In this document: positions 25,263-35,455 of the stretch, in pieces
Position numbering within the stretch: position 1 is the first letter of the stretch
Layout: each line of letters opens with the position of its first letter
Source: Pleomorphochaeta sp.
GTDB taxonomy: Bacteria; Spirochaetota; Spirochaetia; Sphaerochaetales; Sphaerochaetaceae
Reading direction: 5' to 3'
NCBI GenBank assembly: GCA_028532815.1
Contig: JAQQAS010000064.1
Location: forward strand, 37,774 to 101,773
Length of the DNA stretch: 64,000 nt
Made by a program: the position numbers and the translations under genes
Notes under the pieces: model-generated
The model's input: only the letters and a program-made list of their open reading frames with translations
The model's database searches: none
Told to the model about the DNA's origin: nothing

Positions 25263-27407
25263 TTAAAAAAAGTTGACTAAATTAAATTTTGAAAATATAG
25301 AAACAAATATTACGGATACAACACTCATAATTTTTATTAGAATATCGAGAGAAGGCCCAACGGTATCTTTGAGAGGATCTCCTACGGTATCACCAATAAT
25401 GGATGCTTCATGAGCTAAACTAGATTTACCCCCAAAGTTTCCTTTCTCTATATATTTTTTACCATTATCCCAAGAACCTCCTGAGTTAGCAGTAAATATT
25501 GCAAGCATTATTGCCGATAAGGTAGTTCCTATTAATAACCCACCAACAAACTTTGGTCCAAATAAAAATCCTGATATTAATGGGGTTACTACTGAGATTA
25601 GAGCAGGATTTTTCATTTCAGCTAATGCACCTTTACTAGAAATAGCTATGCATTGTTTGTAGTTTGGTTCAGCTTTCCCTTCAAGAATTAATGGGTCTTT
25701 CATAAATTGATTGCGGATTTCATCAACCATTTTTTGTGCTGTAGTTCCTACAGCCTCAATTAGAATTCCCGAAAATAAATAAGGTAGGGCCGCTCCAACT
25801 ATAGCACCAGCTAGTACTAGAGTATTAATCATATTTAACTCTAGTAATTGATGATTACTGAGTTCTCCCATTTGTGCATAAAGATATGAAGAGAATAGAG
25901 AGAGCGCGGCTAGTGCTGCAGACCCTATTGCAAATCCTTTTCCAATTGCTGCTGTTGTATTTCCTATTGCATCTAAATCATCAGTTATTTCTCTGACCTC
26001 ATCATCAAGATTACACATTTGTGCAATCCCGCCAGCATTGTCTGCAATTGGGCCATATGTATCAACACTTACTGTGACTGCAACAAAACTAAGCATTCCT
26101 ATTGCTGACATTCCAACACCATATAATCCAGCAAAAGAATGTGAGATAATAATGCAAAAGCTTATTACTAAAATTGGAAAGATTGTACTTTTCATTCCTA
26201 AAGCTAAGCCTTCTGTAATAACAATTGCTCCACCTTCTTTAGAAGCATTTGCAACTTTTAAAGTTGGTTTAAAATGGTAACTAGTATAATATTGAGCAAA
26301 AAAGCCAACAACTAAGCCACTAATTATACCTAAGATTGCTGATACCCAAGGTGAGATTGAACCAAAATTGAAATTGGGGATATCATTACTAAGATAAAAA
26401 ATAGCTAAAAAAAATGTTGAACATATAGTTAAAGCAGCACTAATGTAAGTTACATTATTTAATTCTTTATGAGGGTCAGTTATGTTTTTCTTTTTTGAAA
26501 AAAAGAAAATGGATATGGTACAACTTAGTAGACCTAAAGCACAAAAAGCCAAAGGAAACATTATTAATTGATTTAGTTGTGTAAATGAAATACTTTCGCT
26601 ACTGTTTCTATATGAATAGGTTGTATAGATTGCTAGAACAATTGCGCTTATAATTGATCCTACATAACTTTCTAATAAATCCGAACCTAACCCTGCAACA
26701 TCACCTACATTATCTCCAACATTATCTGCAATTGTTGCTGGATTTCTAGGATCGTCTTCTGGAATTCTATATTCAGCTTTCCCAACCAAATCAGCACCCA
26801 TATCAGCTGCTTTTGTATAAATCCCCCCTCCAACTCTGTTAAACATAGCAATTAAGGAACAACCAAGAGCATATGAGCTAACACTCATTGTAAAGGGTAT
26901 ATCACTTATTCCAATTAAGTTCGTATGAAAAGAAATACTATCAACTTCAAGTTGATTTAGTAATTTACCAAATACTAAATATACTATGACTAAGCCTAAA
27001 AGAGCAAAAGATGCTACACATAGCCCCATAACAGATCCACCTTGAAAGGCTATTTTTAGAGTTTCTCCTTTATCTCTAGATTGCTTTGCTTTATTAGTTA
27101 CTCTTACATTTGTTAGTGTTGCGATTTTCATGCCAATCCATGCTGCACTAGAGCTTAAAAACGCACCGAGAATAAAGCATATAGAAGCAGTGGGTGAGAC
27201 TACTAAAGATAATACTATAGCAATTATTATCGAGACTATAACAATTAATCTAAATTCTTGATTTAAGAATTCTTTAGCACCTTCTTTTATATGTGAAGAA
27301 ATTTCAATCATTTGTGATGTGCCAGGATCTTGTTTCTTTACTAAGTAAAAATTATGTAATGCTAAAGATAGGGCCAAAACTATTGAAACTATTAATAAAT
27401 ATATCAT
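25263..27407 (-). CDS. hppA: Membrane-bound ion-pumping pyrophosphatase
   Basis: 714 residues with about 16 transmembrane helices. It couples hydrolysis of pyrophosphate to export of H+ and/or Na+. The catalytic region is canonical: 'GGGIYTKAADMGADLVGK', 'IPEDDPRNPATIADNVGDNV' and, near the end, 'DTVGDPLKDTVGPSLDILIK'. The segment 'GNTTAAIGKGFAIGSAAL' has Ala where K+-independent enzymes have Lys, which by family knowledge predicts a K+-dependent enzyme. Whether it pumps H+, Na+ or both cannot be decided by eye. It recovers energy from pyrophosphate made in biosynthesis, fitting a fermentative anaerobe. Confidence 0.95.
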   Translation of the reverse strand: MIYLLIVSIVLALSLALHNFYLVKKQDPGTSQMIEISSHIKEGAKEFLNQEFRLIVIVSIIIAIVLSLVVSPTASICFILGAFLSSSAAWIGMKIATLTNVRVTNKAKQSRDKGETLKIAFQGGSVMGLCVASFALLGLVIVYLVFGKLLNQLEVDSISFHTNLIGISDIPFTMSVSSYALGCSLIAMFNRVGGGIYTKAADMGADLVGKAEYRIPEDDPRNPATIADNVGDNVGDVAGLGSDLLESYVGSIISAIVLAIYTTYSYRNSSESISFTQLNQLIMFPLAFCALGLLSCTISIFFFSKKKNITDPHKELNNVTYISAALTICSTFFLAIFYLSNDIPNFNFGSISPWVSAILGIISGLVVGFFAQYYTSYHFKPTLKVANASKEGGAIVITEGLALGMKSTIFPILVISFCIIISHSFAGLYGVGMSAIGMLSFVAVTVSVDTYGPIADNAGGIAQMCNLDDEVREITDDLDAIGNTTAAIGKGFAIGSAALAALSLFSSYLYAQMGELSNHQLLELNMINTLVLAGAIVGAALPYLFSGILIEAVGTTAQKMVDEIRNQFMKDPLILEGKAEPNYKQCIAISSKGALAEMKNPALISVVTPLISGFLFGPKFVGGLLIGTTLSAIMLAIFTANSGGSWDNGKKYIEKGNFGGKSSLAHEASIIGDTVGDPLKDTVGPSLDILIKIMSVVSVIFVSIFSKFNLVNFF

Positions 27408-27531
27408 ATTACATCCTTTAAAAAGTAAATTCTATACTTATAATTGTTTAATGTAATACTTGAGTTGTCAATTAAATATTTTATTTTAGTTACATATCTT
27501 GTATTAAGCGAGAAAAAAAAAGGCAAATATG

Positions 27532-29439
27532 TTATATTGTTTTATTTCTGTTTAGATATAAAAAATTAATAAATTCATTAGTTGTTATTGGTTTACTAAA
27601 ATAATAACCTTGATAATAATCAACCTTAAGTTCTGATAAGAATTTAATTTGATTTAAGTCTTCTATTCCTTCTACTACTATTTCTAAATCTAATTCTTTT
27701 ATCATATTAATAAGAGACGATATCATAACTTTATAACTATCTTTTTCTTGAGCAAGAAGTAGAAGTGCTCTATCAATTTTAGCAGTGGAAAAAGGTAATC
27801 TAAGTACAGAATCAAGATTTGCATAACCTGTTCCAAAATCATCCATAGAAAAAGAAATCCCTTCATTTGATAATATATTCATTGTTTTTTCAAGTTGTGG
27901 TGCTATGCTTGCTGTACTCTCAGTTACTTCAAATGAAATCATAGTCTTATCAATATCGTATTGTCTGATAAGGTTAATTACTTTATGTGGAAATGTTGGA
28001 TCTAGGCAATCTATTACTGAAAGATTTATGGAAATAGATTTAAAGCTATCAGGTAATTTATTTGAAGATAAAAACTTACAAACTTTTTTAATCATAGTAA
28101 AACTGAGTTGGCTAATTATTCCTTGCTTTTCAGCAAATGGGATGAAAATAGAAGGACTTATGTATCCAAATTGATTTGAATTAATTCTACAAAGAGCTTC
28201 TGCTGTATTAAATTGTTGGCTTTTAGTATTGTATATAGGCTGTAATTTTAATTCAATTTCTTCATTTTCTATAGCATAAATAATTGCATCATTTCGTGAT
28301 TTTATATATCTATATTCATTTATATTTTCCAAATGTAAACTAGTTGGAGTTTTTTCATCTTTAGATTTTTTACAAATAAAATTAATTAAATCAATTACCT
28401 CTGATGTTGATTTTACATCAGTCAAAATATCTGAATGTGCGATATGAATATTAGCTTCTATATTAATATCTTGATAAGTTACTGTGGTTGGAAAAGTCTG
28501 TTTCAGTTTATTGAGAATCGATTCTTGTTTTTTCTGTTTTTTTGTAATTATGATAAATCTATCGCCTTCGATTCTAAAAATAGACGATTTGTCGCTTGCT
28601 TCAATTAAGGCTGTTGCAACATTTTTAATTACAATATTTCCAAAGTTTTCTGATATCAAGTTATTGATTTTAGTAGTATTTACATTATCAATAACAATAA
28701 AACTAAAAGGGATTTTTTTTGTTATAAATGAGTAAATATATTCATTGAATGCCATTCTGTTATAAACATTTGTCATAGTATCTATATATTCATTTGGTTT
28801 CAAAAGAGTTAGGTACATTAAAAAAATTGCAAAGGCAATTGAAGTACTTGAAATTGAAATACTTGGATATATTATCTGTATAATTGTTGCTGTAACTGAT
28901 ATTAAAATGAATAAAGGTACAATAATTATTTGATTCAGGGTTAAATCTTTCCTATTTTTTATTGAGAAAAAGGCACACCAAAGTAATAAAAAAAACTGAG
29001 TTCCTACAACTGGCTCAAATAATATACCATGAATATAATTCATATCATTATCAAAATAGAAGATAAGTTTTGTTATAGGTGTGGTAAGTAATAGCGAATA
29101 GTTTATAACTACGATTAATATAGGTAAAATTGATGTAATTGGCCCTATTTTCGATTCAGTTTTGGTTAGAACAATCAAGTATTTAAATAATAAAAAAGGA
29201 ATTATCCACTGACTTAAAAAAAAGAGAATATTAACAGTGTAATTCACATAAATATTCACTTTATTGTTTAAGCAATAGAAAGTTAATATATCTAAAAAAA
29301 CAGATAATGTTCCTTCAAGCAATATTCCTGAAAATAGTAAATTAGATCTATTGGGGAATATTGGGGAAATATGATAATAGATAGCTAAAATAGATATAAA
29401 GATAAGAGCTGTTATATTATAAGAATAATCAAATAGCAT
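27532..29439 (-). CDS. Membrane-anchored EAL phosphodiesterase with degenerate GGDEF domain
   Basis: 635 residues. Residues about 1-215 hold roughly seven hydrophobic helices, an unclassified membrane sensor. A GGDEF-like domain (about 220-350) has EGDRF in place of the active-site motif, so it should not make c-di-GMP; it may bind GTP and regulate. The C-terminal EAL domain (about 375-630) has the catalytic set: 'AEALCRI', Asn in 'ISINLSV', Glu in 'FEVTES', 'MDDFGTGYANLD', Lys in 'FSTAKIDR', Glu in 'VVEGIED' and Gln in 'YYQGYYFSKP'. It should therefore degrade c-di-GMP. AGGAGGAG precedes the start. Confidence 0.92.
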   Translation of the reverse strand: MLFDYSYNITALIFISILAIYYHISPIFPNRSNLLFSGILLEGTLSVFLDILTFYCLNNKVNIYVNYTVNILFFLSQWIIPFLLFKYLIVLTKTESKIGPITSILPILIVVINYSLLLTTPITKLIFYFDNDMNYIHGILFEPVVGTQFFLLLWCAFFSIKNRKDLTLNQIIIVPLFILISVTATIIQIIYPSISISSTSIAFAIFLMYLTLLKPNEYIDTMTNVYNRMAFNEYIYSFITKKIPFSFIVIDNVNTTKINNLISENFGNIVIKNVATALIEASDKSSIFRIEGDRFIIITKKQKKQESILNKLKQTFPTTVTYQDINIEANIHIAHSDILTDVKSTSEVIDLINFICKKSKDEKTPTSLHLENINEYRYIKSRNDAIIYAIENEEIELKLQPIYNTKSQQFNTAEALCRINSNQFGYISPSIFIPFAEKQGIISQLSFTMIKKVCKFLSSNKLPDSFKSISINLSVIDCLDPTFPHKVINLIRQYDIDKTMISFEVTESTASIAPQLEKTMNILSNEGISFSMDDFGTGYANLDSVLRLPFSTAKIDRALLLLAQEKDSYKVMISSLINMIKELDLEIVVEGIEDLNQIKFLSELKVDYYQGYYFSKPITTNEFINFLYLNRNKTI

Positions 29440-29481
29440 CTAAGTTGCGCTCCTCCTAAAAAGTACCTTAGGTAAAAGCCT

Positions 29482-29510
29482 AATATATTTTTACGCATAA
29501 GTATATGCAA
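29482..29510 (-). promoter_or_regulatory. Promoter of the EAL gene
   Basis: Minus strand: TTGCAT (29510-29505), 17-bp spacer, TATATT (29487-29482). Downstream, TTAGG/CCTAA can form a small hairpin in the 5' untranslated region. Confidence 0.5.
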
Positions 29511-29533
29511 AATTTATTACATTTTTGACATAT

Positions 29534-30964
29534 TTAGAAGGATTTCGACATTAATTTGTTAGTTTGTTCATAAACAGAATTAAATAACTCATATTTTCTT
29601 ATAAAATATTCTTGTTTACTTTTATTTGGTATAAATACTTTTTTGTTTAAAGATAATTTTTCAATTGCAGTTTTTAGATCAGGGTATTGTTTTAATGAAG
29701 TATAGGCCAAAAGAGATAAGCCTAATAATTCTGCAGACTTTGTATTGTATACTACAAAAGTTCTGTTTGTGATATCACTTTTTAGTTGATGGTAATAATC
29801 ACTTTCTTTTTTGGCAGTTGTAACATGGATTTCATCAATTTTATAATCATAACTTTCTAATATTTCTAAAACAGATTTAAAGGCAAATATAGTCCCTTCT
29901 ATAACAGCATTTGCAATATCTTCTTTTGAAGAATCTACTGTTAGGTTAAATAGTGTAGCTGTTGCATTTGGATTCCAAATTGGTGCTCTTTCTCCATTTA
30001 AATAGGGTAAGAATATTAGTGAATTTTTTTTAGCTTTTTTGCTTAGTTCATAAACTTCTTCAAAATCTAAATCTTCAATATTTAAAATTTTTCTTAACCA
30101 ATTTAGTGCTACTCCTGAATTAGAAAGTACTCCAGAGATGTTATAAAGATTATCTAAAGGATGTTCATAACAAAGAAATCTATTATCTATTAAGGGTTTA
30201 CTTGAGCATAAATTTAAACCTTCACTAGTTCCATTTATATCAACTAAGATATTTTCTCTATTAACTTTTGATCCAATTATTGAAAAGTAAAAATCAGATC
30301 CTCCTGCAATTACTTTAACATCTTTTTTTAGGTTTAATTTATCAGCTACTTCTTTATCAACATTACCAATAATCTCTCCGCATTTAATAAAGTCTGTAAA
30401 CTTACTTTTGTCTAAATTAAAATGATTAAGGCTATCCTCATTCCAATAATAATCTTTAAGTCCGTCTGCATTATTTACGGTGTATGCTTTTTTTGTTAGT
30501 GCGAAGTTTACAAACCCATCAATAGTTAAGAATTTAATTGTTTTATTATAAAGGTCTTTTTCATTTTCTTTTATATTTAAAATAGCGGGTAGGAAAAAAC
30601 TTCCATCAATATATTTGTGATAAAATTCTGATACTCTTTTAGAATATTTGGAGCCTCTTTTATCCATCCAAAGTCTAGTTTTTCCACTTTTGCAAGAAAA
30701 AGAATTATTTCTAATTTTAATATCTGAAAGTAAAGGGATAAAACTTGGTCCATTGCTAGATAGTATAATAGCTTCAACTTTTGATGCATCAATGGAATTT
30801 ATATAATTTGTTGTGAAATCTAAATAAATATTTGAACTTATTTGACAAATATCTCTATCTATCTCTGATTGTACTTCTTGGGTATAATAGTTAAAGAAAA
30901 TACCATCTTTGTTTATAAGAGCTGCTTTTAAATTTGATGTGCCAAAATCAATAGCTAATATCAC
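29534..30964 (-). CDS. FGGY-family carbohydrate kinase
   Basis: 476 residues of the FGGY fold. The N-terminal ATPase motif is 'ILAIDFGTSNLKAALIN'. The substrate-side segment is 'KTRLWMDKRG', and the C-terminal half has 'DINGTSEGLNLC', 'PYLNGERAPIWNPNA' and 'NAVIEGTIFAFKSVLEI'. Closest in look to xylulokinase-type members. The expected Gly-rich phosphate-binding motif near the end reads 'VTTAKKESDYYHQLKSDI' where xylulokinases have 'GGGA.S..W.Q..AD', so the ATP-site loop is divergent and activity or substrate may be unusual. Last gene of the BMP-type transporter operon, 4 bp after the permease; it probably phosphorylates what that system imports. Confidence 0.85.
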   Translation of the reverse strand: MILAIDFGTSNLKAALINKDGIFFNYYTQEVQSEIDRDICQISSNIYLDFTTNYINSIDASKVEAIILSSNGPSFIPLLSDIKIRNNSFSCKSGKTRLWMDKRGSKYSKRVSEFYHKYIDGSFFLPAILNIKENEKDLYNKTIKFLTIDGFVNFALTKKAYTVNNADGLKDYYWNEDSLNHFNLDKSKFTDFIKCGEIIGNVDKEVADKLNLKKDVKVIAGGSDFYFSIIGSKVNRENILVDINGTSEGLNLCSSKPLIDNRFLCYEHPLDNLYNISGVLSNSGVALNWLRKILNIEDLDFEEVYELSKKAKKNSLIFLPYLNGERAPIWNPNATATLFNLTVDSSKEDIANAVIEGTIFAFKSVLEILESYDYKIDEIHVTTAKKESDYYHQLKSDITNRTFVVYNTKSAELLGLSLLAYTSLKQYPDLKTAIEKLSLNKKVFIPNKSKQEYFIRKYELFNSVYEQTNKLMSKSF

Positions 30965-30968
30965 TTTA

Positions 30969-31832
30969 TTATCCTTTTATTGTTGTTTGTTTTTGTTTAT
31001 TATAATAACTAATTGCAATCATAACAATTAAGGTAAAGACACTTGGTATCATAAGTGCTATATCAGAAGGTAAATTATTGATTCCTTGAATATAATTTGA
31101 AAAAGCTTCGCTTGAAGCAAATACAAGTGTAGCGGGAATTAAAAATTTTATATTTGAGTTACATAAAAATACTATAACTAAGGCATACCATCCTTTGTTA
31201 GCACTCATTTGAGAGATGAAAGCTCCTTGTCTTAAAGATAAATAGCTTCCTGCAAGTGCACAAAAAACAGCAGACATTATTAAAGCAATAGAATCAAGTT
31301 TTGTTTTTGAAATACCAAAGGCATCAAGCACTGAGGGGTTATATCCACAAGCTTTCAATTCCAATCCAAAGGGAGTTTTCTCTATTAATAAATATATTAT
31401 AATATATAAGAATATTGATATAGGAAGGAATATTGTTAACTTTCCTAGAAAGAGAGTATCAATCAGTTTCAATGGAGCGATATCTAATCTTAATAATCCT
31501 TTTGAATTATATATTGAAAAAGTAATTATAAGGGTTAGTGCTGTAGCCAACATATTACTTGCTAATGCAGTAATAAAAGGATTTGTTTTTAATACAGAAT
31601 TTACTAAACTAATTATTGAGGCAAGTAATACAGAAGCAAAAATTGCAAATAAAGTTCCTATTAATAAAGATCCACTTAAGTTAGCTCCTATAACAGCAAA
31701 TAGCGCTCCAATTAAAGTTAATCCTTCTAAAGCAATATTTAAGGTACCACTTTTTGATGTGATTATTGCACCTATTGATATTAAAAAAAGTGGGGTAAAT
31801 AAGTTTAGTGTACTATTAATTAAGTTTAACAT
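30969..31832 (-). CDS. ABC transporter permease, nucleoside/simple-sugar type (second subunit)
   Basis: 287 residues with about eight helices. The family pattern 'SKSGTLNIALEGLTLIGAL' and 'KACGYNPSVLDAFGIS' marks the NupQ/YufQ-like permease of BMP-type systems. Overlaps the preceding permease gene by 17 bp, so the two are translationally coupled and presumably form a heterodimer. Confidence 0.9.
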   Translation of the reverse strand: MLNLINSTLNLFTPLFLISIGAIITSKSGTLNIALEGLTLIGALFAVIGANLSGSLLIGTLFAIFASVLLASIISLVNSVLKTNPFITALASNMLATALTLIITFSIYNSKGLLRLDIAPLKLIDTLFLGKLTIFLPISIFLYIIIYLLIEKTPFGLELKACGYNPSVLDAFGISKTKLDSIALIMSAVFCALAGSYLSLRQGAFISQMSANKGWYALVIVFLCNSNIKFLIPATLVFASSEAFSNYIQGINNLPSDIALMIPSVFTLIVMIAISYYNKQKQTTIKG

Positions 31833-32823
31833 TTTTTTTCTCCCCCAATAATGTACTACTAGTTATTAGTAAGAATATTATTGCTTGAAATAATAATGCC
31901 ACATCACTGCTAATATCACTATTTTGCATTGCCATTATTGAGCCTTGGTTTACTAATGATATTATAAAAGCAATAGGAATAATAGCTAATGGGTTGTTTA
32001 ATGCAATTAATGAGATTGTTAATGCACTAAATCCAATTCCAGATGAAAATCCTTTTATTACACTTTGATAATTTCCAAAAATATATATACCTCCAGCAAA
32101 TGCTACTAATGCACCACTTAAACTAAAGCTGATGTAATAATTTTTACTAACGGAAATACCACCATATCTTGCAAATTCTTTATTATATCCAATAATCTTA
32201 TTCTCATATCCAAATTTTGTTTGAGTAAAGATGTAGTAAAAAAGAAATGCAATAATGAGAGCATAAAATATTGCTGTTGAAAGGTTTGAAGGTAAATATA
32301 TTTTTTCTAGCATGAAATCAACTTTATTTGTTGATTGAAGGTTTGAAGATGGATCTTGAAGAGGTCCTGTTATTAGATATGATACAAAATATGTGCTAGC
32401 TATTGATATTAGGTATGATGATATTAATTCAGGAGTGTCAAGTTTTACTTTTAAGTAGGCACTTATAAAAGCTAAAATAGCCCCAGATAAACTTGCAATA
32501 ATTAAGGCAAATAATATGCTAATCTTTCCAAAAGGAGCAAGATAAATTGCAACAAGACTTGCAACTAAGGCGCCAACATACATCTGTCCATCGCCACCAA
32601 GGTTTATTAAATTACACCTAAATGCTATGGCAATTCCGACAGAACTAATAATTAAAGGAGCTGTATGAGATAAGGTGTTCCCAAAAAAATAAGGGGAACT
32701 TAACGGCCCAATAAACAATTGGTAGATAGAATTTAATGGAGATTTACTCATTAAAAAGATTATACCAATCAAAAGTGCAATGCTAATTAAAAAGATGTCT
32801 ATTAGTCCTTTAAGCTTTCTCAT
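31816..32823 (-). CDS. ABC transporter permease, nucleoside/simple-sugar type (first subunit)
   Basis: 335 residues with about nine helices. 'GIAIAFRCNLINLGGDGQMY' and 'NKEFARYGGISVSKNYYISF' are typical of the NupP/YufP-like permease. Overlaps the ATPase gene by 4 bp. Confidence 0.9.
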   Translation of the reverse strand: MRKLKGLIDIFLISIALLIGIIFLMSKSPLNSIYQLFIGPLSSPYFFGNTLSHTAPLIISSVGIAIAFRCNLINLGGDGQMYVGALVASLVAIYLAPFGKISILFALIIASLSGAILAFISAYLKVKLDTPELISSYLISIASTYFVSYLITGPLQDPSSNLQSTNKVDFMLEKIYLPSNLSTAIFYALIIAFLFYYIFTQTKFGYENKIIGYNKEFARYGGISVSKNYYISFSLSGALVAFAGGIYIFGNYQSVIKGFSSGIGFSALTISLIALNNPLAIIPIAFIISLVNQGSIMAMQNSDISSDVALLFQAIIFLLITSSTLLGEKKNVKLN

Positions 32824-34316
32824 TTGATTCCTTTTCCTAACATGTATTTTCCAATTTCTTTTTTTGATACTGGAATATTATTATTAAATGTCTTGGCAAT
32901 TTTACCTTCAAATATAATATTAATATTATCACTTAGTTTTATAATCTCATCTAAATCAGAAGACAATAATATTATTGCTTTTTTTTGTTGCTTTAATTCT
33001 AGTATTTTAGAATGGATATAGTTAGTTGAATTAATATCTAAGCCCCAAGTTGGATTTGAAAATACTATATAATCTTTCATATTATCAATTTCTCTTGCAA
33101 CAATTGCTTTTTGGATATTACCACCACTAAGTGTTCCCATTTTTTGATGTGAAAGACCTTTTATATTATATTTGGAAATAAAATTTTTAGCAATTTTGTT
33201 TTTTTGCTTTAGTGAATCTCTTTTATTAATTATTAAATTTTCACTTAAAGTTGCTTGTAGTGCGGAGCCATAAAAATTTCTATCTGATGGTACAAATGCT
33301 AAACCATTTTTTCTTAATTCAGAAGCTTGTAATCTAGTTATATCCTTTGAGTTATATATAATGGAGCCAGAAGAGACTTTCATCATTCCACCAAGAACAG
33401 CTTCTAATACACCTTTTCCGTTTCCACTTACTGCACAAAATCCGAGAATTTCACCTTTATGTACCGTAAAGTTTATATCATTTAATAAAGGCTGAGCTTG
33501 GTAGTGTTTTTTAAGGGTTACGTTTTTAAATTCTAGAATGGTTTCATTACTTAATTTCTCATGAATTGCATCATGATTTATTAATGTATCATCCCCTAGC
33601 ATTAACTTTGCTAAGCTCTCTTGATCTAAATCCTTAGCTTGATATTTACCTACTAAATTTCCCTTTCTAAGGATTAATATTTTATCGCTTAGTTTTATAA
33701 TTTCTTTTAACTTGTGAGTTATTAGAATTATACATTTGTTTTTACTTTTTAATTTATTAATGGTTTTGAATAATTTCTTTGCTTCACCTTCGCTCAAAGA
33801 TGCTGTGGGTTCATCGAAAATTAGAATTTCAGCTTCTCTATATAGCATTTTTAATATTTCTACAATTTGTTTATCACTTGTACTTAAATTCTTTACTAAG
33901 GTAGTAGCTTTTAATTTGAATTCATATTTGTCTATTAAAGCCTGAACTTCATTATTAATAGCTTCTAAATCAGTAAATAATAGATGTTTTTTCTTTGCTC
34001 TCCCTAGGGCAATATTTTGAGCAATGGTGAATTCTTCAATAAGTTTGAAATGCTGGAAAACCATACCAATTTTATGTTTTATTGCATCTTGGGATGAATG
34101 TATATGAGCTTCTTTTCCATTTAGTTTTATAAATCCTGAATCAGGGGAAACAATTCCAAATATTATTTTTACAAGAGTAGATTTGCCGGCACCATTTTCA
34201 CCGGCAATAGAGGTTATTTCTCCCATTTTAAAAGTGGCAGAAACATTGTTTAGTGCTTTTACACCAACATTTTTATATAATTTAGTAATGTTGTTTAATT
34301 CAAGCTTATCATTCAT
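32820..34316 (-). CDS. ABC transporter ATPase, two domains (BMP/nucleoside type)
   Basis: 498 residues. The first domain has Walker A '[12 protein letters not shown]', Walker B 'ILIFDEPTASLSE' and a divergent signature 'LSTSDKQIVEIL' (usually LSVGE.Q). The second has signature 'LSGGNIQKAIVAREI', 'YIVFSNPTWGLDINS' and a degenerate P-loop 'GFCAVSGNGKGVLEAV', as normal for NupO/YufO-like proteins. Begins 2 bp after the binding-protein gene. Confidence 0.92.
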   Translation of the reverse strand: MNDKLELNNITKLYKNVGVKALNNVSATFKMGEITSIAGENGAGKSTLVKIIFGIVSPDSGFIKLNGKEAHIHSSQDAIKHKIGMVFQHFKLIEEFTIAQNIALGRAKKKHLLFTDLEAINNEVQALIDKYEFKLKATTLVKNLSTSDKQIVEILKMLYREAEILIFDEPTASLSEGEAKKLFKTINKLKSKNKCIILITHKLKEIIKLSDKILILRKGNLVGKYQAKDLDQESLAKLMLGDDTLINHDAIHEKLSNETILEFKNVTLKKHYQAQPLLNDINFTVHKGEILGFCAVSGNGKGVLEAVLGGMMKVSSGSIIYNSKDITRLQASELRKNGLAFVPSDRNFYGSALQATLSENLIINKRDSLKQKNKIAKNFISKYNIKGLSHQKMGTLSGGNIQKAIVAREIDNMKDYIVFSNPTWGLDINSTNYIHSKILELKQQKKAIILLSSDLDEIIKLSDNINIIFEGKIAKTFNNNIPVSKKEIGKYMLGKGIK

Positions 34317-34318
34317 TT

Positions 34319-35341
34319 TTAAATCTGAATCTCACCTGTTTTAACTTTCTCTAACCAGGATAAAAATTCATCTCTAATTGAAGAGGGTAAGTTATCAGTA
34401 AATAAAGGATCATCACTATAAAAACCGATATAACCACTTTCTATAGATTCAATTTCTGCTGTACCCCAGTTAATATTTGAATTGTATGCATCCTCTAATA
34501 TTTTTATAGCTAGTTCTTTTTGATTCATAGCTCCACAGCCTAAGATTACACCAGGAGCTTGAGAGTAAACATTATCGTTTGGGAAAACTATATATGCATT
34601 ATTTTCTTTTGCACTGTTGATTACTCCAATAGAAGCACTCCCACTGATTGTTGATATAACATCAGAGCCACTATTGATTATAGAGGTTGTCAATTCGTTT
34701 GCTTTATCAGCATCATACCAGTTGCCAATAATTCTTTTATCAATTGTGAAGTTGGGATCTACACTTCTAGCTCCATTTAAATATCCTGGTAATATTTGTT
34801 CGTTAATTAAAGGATATTCTTGGGATAATACAAATCCTAATTTATTAGTGTTTCTAATGTTATCTAAACCACTTCTTGCAATCATTGCAGCAAGTTTTCC
34901 CAATATGTATGACTGTTGATATTGGTTAAATTCATATGTTGCTATATTTGGATTTCCTTCAAAATATGCATCAGTAATTAAAAATTTCTGATTAACAAAT
35001 TTTTTAGAAATATTATCACAAATTTCTGATAGAGAAGGGTTTGTTGTTAAAACAATATCATATTCATTTGTTGCAACTAAACTTGTTAATTGAGATTCCC
35101 ATTCTGCTTGATTATATCCAGCTTCATAAGTTTTGATTTTAACATTTGGATATTTTTTTGAAAATTCAATAGCTCCATCATTTAGTTTTTGGTATGGAGG
35201 GCTACCTACTAAATTTCCACTTATAAATACTAATACTGAAAAATCATCAACTTGTTTTTCATTTTCTTCTTTATTTCCACTTGCTAGTAGTGTTGAAATA
35301 CTAATAATTGAAATTAATAAAATTAATAAAAACTTCTTCAT
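34319..35341 (-). CDS. BMP-family substrate-binding protein (nucleoside-type ABC transporter)
   Basis: 340 residues from the ATG at 35341 with GGAGG upstream. The signal peptide ends 'TLLA', then SGNKEENEKQ; there is no lipobox Cys, unlike many BMP proteins. The mature fold is type I: 'NEYDIVLTTNPSLSEICDNI', 'SYILGKLAAMIARSGLDNI', 'GFVLSQEYPLINEQILPGYL' and 'VISTISGSASIGVINSAKEN'. BMP relatives such as T. pallidum PnrA bind purine nucleosides; the ligand here is not known. First gene of a five-gene operon ending in an FGGY kinase. Confidence 0.9.
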   Translation of the reverse strand: MKKFLLILLISIISISTLLASGNKEENEKQVDDFSVLVFISGNLVGSPPYQKLNDGAIEFSKKYPNVKIKTYEAGYNQAEWESQLTSLVATNEYDIVLTTNPSLSEICDNISKKFVNQKFLITDAYFEGNPNIATYEFNQYQQSYILGKLAAMIARSGLDNIRNTNKLGFVLSQEYPLINEQILPGYLNGARSVDPNFTIDKRIIGNWYDADKANELTTSIINSGSDVISTISGSASIGVINSAKENNAYIVFPNDNVYSQAPGVILGCGAMNQKELAIKILEDAYNSNINWGTAEIESIESGYIGFYSDDPLFTDNLPSSIRDEFLSWLEKVKTGEIQI

Positions 35342-35455
35342 TATTTCCTCCGTTAAAAAAAACATAAGAATTGTCAAAAGAACTTACAAGTAGTTAAGTA
35401 AAAAAAAGAAGATAAAATACTATTTTTTTCTAACCTAAAAAATAATACGTAAGGT

